Virus record (IMG/VR): IMGVR_UViG_3300032050_000783
Coordinates: 1-24,487 of that record
DNA length: 24,487 nucleotides
DNA from: a virus
Strand: one strand, 5' to 3'
Position 1 is the stretch's first letter. Every line of letters starts with the position of its first letter. Shown here in pieces: positions 20,002 through 24,487 of this stretch. The position numbers were made by a program, and so were the translations under genes. The notes below the pieces were generated by a model that saw only the letters and a list, made by a program, of their open reading frames with translations, did not search any database and was not told where the DNA came from.

Positions 20002-20040
20002 GGGGGGAGAGGCATCAAGCTTCTCCCCCCTTCTTTTTTT
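20002..20040 (+). terminator. Strong intrinsic terminator between converging operons
   Basis: GGGGGGAGA (20002-20010) pairs with TCTCCCCCC (20022-20030) around an 11-base loop, and is followed by TTCTTTTTTTT. It ends the plus-strand operon four bases after its last stop. The minus-strand side lacks a good T-run, but the primase gene converges on it from the right and may also stop here. Confidence 0.92.
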
Positions 20041-20053
20041 TCGTCTGTACTTT

Positions 20054-21748
20054 TCAGAACATATCCAAGTTCTCGGAATACGTACCTGCGGTTTTGTTGA
20101 ATATCAGGGTAGTCTCACCCTGCGTCCCTACCCAGCGGTAGCGGCACTTCCAGACCGCCAACTCCGTGTAATTGTCTTTGCGGTGGATCGTGATACCGCA
20201 GTCGGTCTTCGCCCACCATGCCATCGAGCCGCTGATCGACATACCGTCCGGCCTTGGTTGCTCCACACCCGAGCGTGTGATCTTGCTGGGATGGGCCACG
20301 AACCATGTGTGTACATCGTGGGCCATGCAGAACTTCTTCACCTTGGTGAGAATCTCGCTGATGGCGTTCGTCTCGGTCTTGTCCGATCCGGGCATCTCGA
20401 TGTAGTTGTACGGGTCAATCACCAGACCACGCACACCCATGCGCTTCACCGCCGCCCGTGCCCGTGTCAGGATCGAATCCAACGTGCTGGGTTCTTCGCC
20501 ATTGGTATCGATGAAGAGGAAGTGTTCGTTGACCCATTTAAACGCATCATCCGATACCTGTTTACTCATCCGATCCCGGCCTTCGTAGAAGGATTGGAAT
20601 GTGTAGAGTTCCATCAGTCGGGTGATGTGGACTTCGGGCTGGTTCTCGAAAGAGCAGATCGCAAACTTCCAGTCGTTGTCCCGTGCGAGGTTGACCATCA
20701 ACTGATCCACAAAGTTCGACTTACCAGACGATGGGTAGCCCGTGACCACCGTCATCTGCCCCGGTGCGATGGTGTAAAGGCTGTCAATGGATGGGTAGCC
20801 CGTGCTGAACCCCTTACCCGTGCCTTTGGTGTAGAGGTCGTTGATCTTGTCAGCGTAGGCCGTGGCTTCGGAAATGCCATTGATGGGATACGGTTCTGCG
20901 TCTTCGATGATCTTGTTTAAACGTTCAACCGGGTTTAGCTCCGCCGTCGGGTCATCGTCGAGCCATGCGTCGTTTAAATCTTTCCATTCAAACTTGGCGA
21001 GTCGGCACTTCTCTTTGCCGATGCGTCTTGCGAGTTCTTCTGCCAGAGCCTGACCGGGGCCGTCCTGATCAGTCGCCAGCACAACGTAGGGTGCGGCATC
21101 GATGATCTCTCGGGCGTTCCACACAAACCCAAACTTCTTGTCTTCTGTCGGCAGTACCTTGCCGTCTGCAACCTTAACTGGTGCGCCGCCCGGGACGCTC
21201 ACCACGTTCTTGATACCTGCCTCGATGGCGGTCAGGCAGTCCATCTCGCCTTCGACAATGATGAGGGGCTGGCCCTTCTCCACCTTGTCGATGCCAAAGA
21301 AATCATGTGCCCCACCTGCGTCTTGTGTGAAATCCTTCGCTTCGATGCTTCGGTACTTCGCCGAGACCAGCGCCCCGTTTCGGTAGTACGGGAAGCCAAC
21401 CGCCTGTGTGGGTTTACTCAGCCGGGAGAAGAACTTCTCCGCCGAAAAGAGCCTCATTGAGTCTGCGGTGATCTCCGATATGCCCCTCGACTTGAGCCAT
21501 TGGTAATGCTGGAAGGTAAGCCTGTTGCTGACGATTGACTGAGCAGGTACAACTGACAATTTGGTCTCCTTGGGTTGCACAGAACCCGATGCGTAACAGT
21601 GGTGGCAGTGATAGACAACTGCGCCGTCATCCTTGCGGGTCAGCGTCATGTCTTTGAGGTTTTGTTTTCTGCGGTCAGGTGTGCAGAATGGGCAGATGAC
21701 CCGGGTCGAGTCGTGGAAATGTGTATCAGCTACAAGAGCCTCAATCAT
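20054..21748 (-). CDS. Primase-helicase, T7 gp4-like (564 aa)
   Basis: The N-terminal zinc finger has Cys19, Cys22, Cys48 and Cys51 (CPFC ... CHHC). The TOPRIM domain shows IIVEGEMD (Glu166) and LATDQDGPG (Asp227, Asp229). The RecA/DnaB-like helicase half begins at about residue 310, with Walker A GYPSSGKS (337-344), ICSFENQPE and GLVIDPYNYIEM (Walker B). This is the T7 gp4 order, giving one protein that primes and unwinds at the replication fork. The ATG overlaps the stop of the HNH-like gene (ATGA). It contains GTTTAAAC at 20915 (Arg-Leu-Asn-Lys, with a TTA codon) and near copies at 20536 and 20972. No DNA polymerase gene is visible in the window. Confidence 0.92.
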   Translation of the reverse strand: MIEALVADTHFHDSTRVICPFCTPDRRKQNLKDMTLTRKDDGAVVYHCHHCYASGSVQPKETKLSVVPAQSIVSNRLTFQHYQWLKSRGISEITADSMRLFSAEKFFSRLSKPTQAVGFPYYRNGALVSAKYRSIEAKDFTQDAGGAHDFFGIDKVEKGQPLIIVEGEMDCLTAIEAGIKNVVSVPGGAPVKVADGKVLPTEDKKFGFVWNAREIIDAAPYVVLATDQDGPGQALAEELARRIGKEKCRLAKFEWKDLNDAWLDDDPTAELNPVERLNKIIEDAEPYPINGISEATAYADKINDLYTKGTGKGFSTGYPSIDSLYTIAPGQMTVVTGYPSSGKSNFVDQLMVNLARDNDWKFAICSFENQPEVHITRLMELYTFQSFYEGRDRMSKQVSDDAFKWVNEHFLFIDTNGEEPSTLDSILTRARAAVKRMGVRGLVIDPYNYIEMPGSDKTETNAISEILTKVKKFCMAHDVHTWFVAHPSKITRSGVEQPRPDGMSISGSMAWWAKTDCGITIHRKDNYTELAVWKCRYRWVGTQGETTLIFNKTAGTYSENLDMF

Positions 21749-21996
21749 TTCATGGCCCCTGAGCTTGTGCGTTTAAACGACCGATTGGCCGAGGCCGGTT
21801 TCGCTTTGAGGTTGCTGCGAGCAGATGTCCCGCCTTTACTGAGAGGGGTCATGTGATCGACATCCTTGCCGTCACCCTTCTTCACGACCCCTTCACGCTC
21901 CAACATTCTCCGGGCTTTGTTTCTCTGCGCCCTTTTCTTCTTCACCGCCTCTGTCCCATCGTAGTTGGCGTACTCTTCTTTGTAGTTCCGTGGCAT
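21745..21996 (-). CDS. HNH-like endonuclease-domain protein (83 aa)
   Basis: I choose ATG 21996-21994, behind AGGAG; a longer in-frame frame to 22104 would read through the preceding small ORF. The product begins MPRNYKEEYANYDGTEAVKK, is strongly basic (KRAQRNKARRMLE), and has DVDHMTPLSKGGTSARSNLK followed by SANRSF. The D-x-DH-x(2)-PLSKGG-x(4)-NL-x(6-7)-N pattern is the short His-Me-finger signature of phage HNH proteins. Such short versions may nick DNA or assist packaging. GTTTAAAC (21771-21778) encodes Ser-Phe-Lys-Arg-Thr. It is coupled to the primase gene, so a replication-linked role is plausible. Confidence 0.78.
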   Translation of the reverse strand: MPRNYKEEYANYDGTEAVKKKRAQRNKARRMLEREGVVKKGDGKDVDHMTPLSKGGTSARSNLKAKPASANRSFKRTSSGAMK

Positions 21997-22007
21997 TGCG
22001 ACTCCTG

Positions 22008-22133
22008 TTACTGGCCCTGATCGAGAGGGGCCATCATGTTGGTGGGGGTACTGGCTACGTCTGTTTGCTCTAGGCTTGTGGCATAGCGCGTGAAGGTCTC
22101 CCAATCACCAGCATCCGCTTTCCCCCCGAAAAT
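22008..22133 (-). CDS. Cryptic 41-codon ORF with possible ATT start or stop read-through
   Basis: Directly after the TAA stop of the 71-aa gene, in the same frame, an open stretch reads (I)FGGKADAGDWETFTRYATSL followed by EQTDVASTPTNMMAPLDQGQ and a TAA. It has no ATG or GTG near its start, but GGAGG (22143-22139) lies five bases before ATT 22133-22131. Either ATT is used as a start, as in infC, or the TAA is read through to make a 113-residue fusion. A decayed fragment, or initiation at the internal ATG pair, are alternatives. The protein-like sequence argues against random DNA. No ORF above the usual size threshold covers this 137-bp gap in a better frame. Confidence 0.4.
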   Translation of the reverse strand: MFGGKADAGDWETFTRYATSLEQTDVASTPTNMMAPLDQGQ

Positions 22134-22349
22134 TTAACCCTCCAGAGAGAGTTCCGTCTGTTCTGGTGGGCGGTAGTTCTCCACCTTGACCCCGTTGGTG
22201 ATCGCATCAACCAAGTCATTCTGACTTGCCATACGAACCACGAACGATGTTTGTGCGACATGAATCAAGGCTTGATGCCTTGAAGATGCCCTGACCAGAC
22301 GGACATTGTTATCCGATGTCCCAACAATGTAAATGCGTTCTTCTCTCAT
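22134..22349 (-). CDS. Small phage protein, unknown (71 aa)
   Basis: The product starts MREERIYIVGTSDNNVRLVR and contains SSRHQALIHVAQTSFVVRMA, then SQNDLVDAITNGVKVENYRP. The order IYIV-x-LVRA-x(3)-QAx-HVA-x-ASQxDLVxxxxxGVKVE is familiar from many phage replication regions but has no known function. A run of A then GGAAGAG precedes ATG 22349-22347. The fold is probably alpha/beta. It lies between the nuclease and HNH genes and its stop directly precedes the cryptic ORF. Confidence 0.78.
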   Translation of the reverse strand: MREERIYIVGTSDNNVRLVRASSRHQALIHVAQTSFVVRMASQNDLVDAITNGVKVENYRPPEQTELSLEG

Positions 22350-22407
22350 ACTCTTCCTTTTTTTTGAATGCCTTGCGGCGCTTGGTTTTGTAGACGTTGA
22401 TCTACGT

Positions 22408-22887
22408 TTACTTCATAACCAAATGCTTCGCCTTGCTCATGTCAATGTACGCATTACTGCGTATAGCGGTGCGTCCATTGATAGTTGCTTGGGTCTGCGT
22501 GGTGATGATCTTGATGCTGGGCACGTACAGGCCGCAGTCTGATATTGTTTGAACAAGCAGGGTCTCCGATGGAACGATGTACAGGAAGCCAATCAGCTTG
22601 GTACACATCGCATCAGCAACCTGCTTGCCCCGGGTGATCTTGTCGAACGTGACAAGCCATGAGTTCTCGTAACGCTCGGTGAACCCGTGAAGGTCTACGT
22701 CATAACGGCACTTCGTTTCGACAACCCCGGCAATGACCCCATCCTTCACCAGTAAGGCATCAACATCTGCGGGTTGATCTTTCTGCGTTTGGATGTAGCT
22801 GTACATGGGGTAGTTACTCAGGAAGATGTCCCGTGCTTTCTGCTCATCGGCCAGACTTTGCTGGCCCCGCTTACTCAGTATGTCCAT
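22408..22887 (-). CDS. PD-(D/E)XK nuclease-like protein (159 aa)
   Basis: I choose ATG 22887-22885; the in-frame ATG at 22980 has a Pro/Gly-rich extension of doubtful reality. The sequence MDILSKRGQQSLADEQKARD is followed by PADVDALLVKDGVIAGVVET and KCRYD. The ...D(x)9-12-E-x-K arrangement (ADVDALLV ... VETKCR) is the active-site core of PD-(D/E)XK nucleases, here with a helix upstream carrying a conserved-type Glu. Later text (ITRGKQVADAMCTKLIGFLY) fits the core fold. A role in recombination or DNA processing is inferred. The upstream 400 bases contain the candidate structured RNA and its promoter, which may also drive this gene. Confidence 0.72.
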   Translation of the reverse strand: MDILSKRGQQSLADEQKARDIFLSNYPMYSYIQTQKDQPADVDALLVKDGVIAGVVETKCRYDVDLHGFTERYENSWLVTFDKITRGKQVADAMCTKLIGFLYIVPSETLLVQTISDCGLYVPSIKIITTQTQATINGRTAIRSNAYIDMSKAKHLVMK

Positions 22888-23171
22888 CTCTGTTGCTCTC
22901 TGTTCTTTTACGCCGGATGGATAGTTTCCACCCAAAGACCCCCTACCCCACGGGATGTGAGGAGAAGGGGAAGGTTCCACCCCTGCAAAGCAGGATCATC
23001 ATGTGACGGATCGTCCGTCTACCCTCGGCTTGATGATTCGACCAGCCGCACGGATTATTCGGGAACTGCCCCCTAGACGTGAGTCATACCGTGTCGCGGT
23101 TTTCTTCCGAGCGGCCCCACTTGCGGCCCCTGCTGTCGTGCGGAGTACGGAAGTCGTGGAAAGTACAGACG
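22888..23171. other. Non-coding stretch with short inverted repeats
   Basis: No credible gene is visible. Palindromic elements: CCTGC-AAA-GCAGG (22982-22994), GACGGA-TCG-TCCGTC (23005-23019), and two direct GCGGCCCC-type copies about twelve bases apart near 23111-23130. An open frame from GTG 23003 crosses the region but has no family resemblance and runs antisense through the structured RNA. The stretch would form the leader of the nuclease transcript if the 23300 promoter reads through. Confidence 0.5.
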
Positions 23172-23293
23172 TAAAAAAGCCGCTTGCAACTGCGATCCCG
23201 GTAGCAACCTTGCCTAATACCTCTCAACGGGCATTAGGCAAAGCGGAATCGCATGTGTAAGCGGCTTCAATTTCTGTCACTTGCTACGGCAAC
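23172..23293 (-). ncRNA. Candidate ~120-nt structured RNA ending in a U-tract
   Basis: On the minus strand a long rod-like fold is nested. P1 pairs AAGCCGCTT (23267-23259) with AAGCGGCTT (23185-23177), P2 pairs TGCGAT with ATCGCA (23253-23248 / 23196-23191), and P3 pairs TTGCCTAAT with ATTAGGCAA (23241-23233 / 23218-23210) around a 14-base loop. The closing strand runs directly into six T residues (AAGCGGCTTTTTT), like an intrinsic terminator. The 5' end CCGTAGCAA (23289-23281) can pair with TTGCTACCGG (23207-23198) inside the rod, with one bulged C, giving a pseudoknot or an alternative fold. A consensus promoter lies just upstream. It could be a free small RNA or an attenuator for the nuclease operon. 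Confidence 0.65.
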
Positions 23294-23299
23294 AGCTTC

Positions 23300-23329
23300 A
23301 CTGTACCACCACATTTCAACCAGTGTCAA
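23300..23329 (-). promoter_or_regulatory. Sigma-70 promoter for the structured RNA
   Basis: On the minus strand TTGACA (23329-23324, exact consensus) is followed by an 18-base spacer and TACAGT (23305-23300). Transcription should begin near 23293. Unlike the other strong promoters it contains no GTTTAAAC, so it may be expressed under different control. Confidence 0.75.
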
Positions 23330-23357
23330 GCACCTTGTTGAAAAATATTTGTCTTCG

Positions 23358-23443
23358 TTGAATGTTGTTGGATGTTGTTGGACGTTACTGGAACCACGGC
23401 AGAACCACGGCAGAACCACGGGGTTCATACAGGGTTCACACAG
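23358..23443. repeat. Three sets of helically phased short direct repeats
   Basis: Ten-base units TTGAATGTTG, TTGGATGTTG, TTGGACGTTA (23358-23387) are followed by 11-base units GAACCACGGCA, GAACCACGGCA, GAACCACGG (23391-23421) and then GGTTCATACAG, GGTTCACACAG (23422-23443). All periods are one helical turn. The array leads directly into GCGTTTAAACGC (23449-23460), with further motif copies at 23527 and 23583. It resembles an iteron or protein-binding array; no gene covers it. Confidence 0.8.
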
Positions 23444-23629
23444 GGTTTGCGTTTAAACGCTATGGATATTAATCGCCAAAAAGGCGAGGGTATCAGAGGT
23501 TACAGACGTTACAAGTGGAGTTATGCGTTTAAACATTACAGCTCAACCGGCTGCCTGCGAGCTGCACGCCGGCCTGCTTTTCGTTTACACTGGCAGGGCA
23601 GGGTGTCTCCCCTTGCAGTTGCTTCTCCT

Positions 23630-24064
23630 TCAGCCCCGGCCTTTGCGCTGGGGCTTTTTTATTGGGGCAACGGACTCGATCTTCTCCACCAGTATTTCTG
23701 CCCGTGGGTTCTCGGGGTCAAGCCCCCAGTACGCATGGCGCTCCTTCACCTGCCTGTCGTTCTCATAGATCAACCCCTGCATCAGGTCGAGGATCAACGA
23801 CTCGTCCAAGTCTGGCCTTCGGCTGGCGTAGAAGATGTGCAGAGTAACTCGCAGATCACCCGTCATCAGCGTAGCCAACGGCTGGCACTGTTGCCGAAAA
23901 GCATCAGAGTAGTTCAACGCCTTCTGCGACTTGATCAGACGGGACATCCCCCCGAACTTCACCACCCTCCTGCTGTTGGCCTTCGATGCTGGCTCACCAA
24001 AAATAATTTGCACAAGGGCTTGCAATTCTGGTGTATCATCACTATCATTGGAGATGTCAGTCAT
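23630..24064 (-). CDS. rusA: RusA-family Holliday junction resolvase (144 aa)
   Basis: The RusA pattern is clear: an opening strand with IFGEPASKANSRRVVKFGGM, then LRVTLHIFYASRRPDLDESL (Asp85, Asp87) and ILDLMQGLIYENDRQVKERH (Asp103), and a final ENPRAEILVEKIE strand. These acids match in spacing the catalytic trio of E. coli RusA. It should cut Holliday or branched junctions during recombination, or resolve concatemers before packaging. The usual Asn in PDxDN is Glu here (DLDES). Its start is only 19 bases from that of the divergent nuclease gene, so the two ribosome binding sites share the gap and each promoter must lie inside the opposite gene. Confidence 0.88.
   Translation of the reverse strand: MTDISNDSDDTPELQALVQIIFGEPASKANSRRVVKFGGMSRLIKSQKALNYSDAFRQQCQPLATLMTGDLRVTLHIFYASRRPDLDESLILDLMQGLIYENDRQVKERHAYWGLDPENPRAEILVEKIESVAPIKKPQRKGRG
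23632..23660 (+). terminator. Plus-strand intrinsic terminator at the end of the non-coding region
   Basis: AGCCCCGGC (23632-23640) pairs with GCTGGGGCT (23647-23655, one G-T pair) around a six-base loop, and T6 follows. The T-run is on the plus-strand side only. No plus-strand gene precedes it, so it implies a plus-strand transcript, perhaps non-coding, from 23340-23600. It overlaps the last codon of the resolvase gene. Confidence 0.85.
24020..24048 (+). promoter_or_regulatory. Sigma-70 promoter for the right-edge nuclease gene, inside rusA
   Basis: TTGCAA (24020-24025), 17-base spacer, TATCAT (24043-24048), giving a start near 24055 and a leader of about 30 bases. It lies within the first codons of the divergent resolvase gene, so the two transcripts overlap head to head. 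Confidence 0.65.
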
Positions 24065-24083
24065 AGCAACCTTTGGAGAAAAG

Positions 24084-24487
24084 ATGAAAATTACGAACGT
24101 TCACAATGTACCAGAACCTCTGGTCACCCTTGCAAAGGCCGAATTTTATAGCAAGGGTGATGCTCAGTACAGCGTTACAGAGATCATGTCTCCTCCCAAA
24201 ATCCGCCGCTTGCGGGAGAAGTACTCCGAGCAGATCACGCAGGATGCCAGCGATATGTTGTGGAGCCTGTTGGGCTCTGCCCTCCATGTGGTGATGGAGC
24301 GTGGCGACACCCCGGGCTGGCTCAAGGAAGAGCGCATCTTCGCTGACGTGGACGGGGTCAAGATCAGCGGGGCGATCGACCTTCAAGAAGAGACGCCCAA
24401 GGGAATCATCATCCACGACTACAAGTTCACCTCTGCGTGGGCAGTGATGCAGGAGAAGGAAGAGTGGGCCGAGCAGTTGAACATCTA
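24084..24487 (+). CDS. PD-(D/E)XK nuclease, 3' end outside window
   Basis: The frame opens at ATG 24084 behind GGAGAAAA and stays open to the edge (at least 134 residues). It begins MKITNVHNVPEPLVTLAKAE, with YSVTEIMSPPKIRRLREKYS (a family-typical S-V-T-x-I-x-x-P-P opening) and LLGSALHVVMERG. The active-site core is VKISGAIDLQEETPKGIIIH then DYKFTSAW, with an Asp in GAID and the Asp-x-Lys of DYK. This is the PD-(D/E)XK arrangement of RecB/Cas4-like phage exonucleases. It probably works with the resolvase in recombination or host DNA processing. Its C-terminus cannot be assessed. Confidence 0.8.
   Translation, partial: MKITNVHNVPEPLVTLAKAEFYSKGDAQYSVTEIMSPPKIRRLREKYSEQITQDASDMLWSLLGSALHVVMERGDTPGWLKEERIFADVDGVKISGAIDLQEETPKGIIIHDYKFTSAWAVMQEKEEWAEQLNI

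Larger units (their letters stand above)
210..23590. repeat. Dispersed palindrome GTTTAAAC (14 copies) and variant GTTTACAC (10 copies)
   Basis: Exact GTTTAAAC starts at 210, 4322, 10871, 12192, 13082, 13516, 15895, 16733, 18462, 19344, 20915, 21771, 23451 and 23527. One-mismatch forms start at 474, 13176, 15283, 20536 and 20972. GTTTACAC (either strand) starts at 2940, 7463, 10452, 10686, 11229, 12125, 12202, 12406, 19918 and 23583. The best copies extend to GCGTTTAAACGC (16731, 23449); GCGTTTACACGC-type copies occur at 10684, 12404 and 19916. The motif appears in genes in more than one frame, in promoter spacers and beside ribosome sites. Its density is higher right of about 12 kb. Confidence 0.9.

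Noticed and set aside
21745-22104. 119-aa version of the HNH-like protein from an upstream ATG
   Set aside because: The extension is His/Pro/Arg-rich with no ribosome site and overlaps the cryptic 41-codon ORF; ATG 21996 has AGGAG.
23003-23260. 85-aa plus-strand frame from GTG 23003
   Set aside because: A weak AGGA precedes it, but the translation has no family character and runs antisense through the structured RNA and its stems, which better explain the DNA.
210-23534. GTTTAAAC as a cloning artefact (it is the PmeI recognition site)
   Set aside because: Copies are spread over the whole window, inside intact genes and in native promoters, with no vector sequence nearby.
1-24487. tRNA genes, CRISPR arrays, transposases, integrase or att sites
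   Set aside because: I found no cloverleaf, no repeat-spacer array and no transposase or integrase motifs. The 11-base repeats at 23391-23443 are adjacent, without spacers.

Overview
The window is a stretch of a tailed double-stranded DNA bacteriophage genome of moderately high GC (mid-50s per cent by eye). It has large and small terminase subunits, a P22-type portal, a scaffold, an HK97-fold capsid protein and a gp4-like adaptor. It also has a T7 gp4-like primase-helicase, a RusA resolvase and PD-(D/E)XK nucleases. I see no integrase, excisionase or attachment site. Strong GGAG-type ribosome binding sites, canonical sigma-70 promoters and GC content suggest a proteobacterial host, possibly a freshwater betaproteobacterium; that host guess is inference only. 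The portal and adaptor types favour podovirus-like morphology.

Layout. (1) 1-13052, all minus strand: the morphogenesis block. Read in transcription order it runs small terminase, LexA-like winged helix protein, large terminase, portal, small helical protein, GroES-like co-chaperonin, scaffold, small virion protein, decoration-like protein and major capsid protein. A UUCG-loop terminator and a new promoter follow, then small decoration-like proteins, a cassette of small lysine-rich proteins sharing KGG and DGIAQRGKT motifs, and the start of an adaptor gene that runs off the left edge. (2) 13053-13739: a divergent control region with six DnaA boxes inside a near-perfect 20-bp inverted repeat (a candidate replication origin), then a sigma-70 promoter and a ~200-nt leader with four strong hairpins. 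(3) 13740-19998, plus strand: an operon of small unknown genes around a three-gene core of SprT-like metalloprotease, MoxR/CobS-like AAA ATPase, and a von Willebrand A protein that itself carries an HExxH motif. (4) 20054-24064, minus strand: the replication and recombination block, with a ~740-bp non-coding stretch (22888-23629). That stretch holds a candidate small structured RNA with its own promoter and U-tract end, helically phased tandem repeats, and a plus-strand terminator. (5) From 24084 a plus-strand PD-(D/E)XK nuclease runs off the right edge.

The most unusual global feature is a dispersed palindrome, GTTTAAAC (14 exact copies), with a sister form GTTTACAC (10 copies); the best copies extend to GCGTTTAAACGC. 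Under one exact copy is expected. Copies sit in the spacers of three predicted promoters, next to ribosome binding sites, in tandem one helical turn apart before the LexA-like gene, and inside genes in more than one reading frame. In-gene copies use otherwise uncommon TTA (Leu) and AAA (Lys) codons. This looks like selection on the DNA itself, perhaps for a phage-wide protein-binding site.
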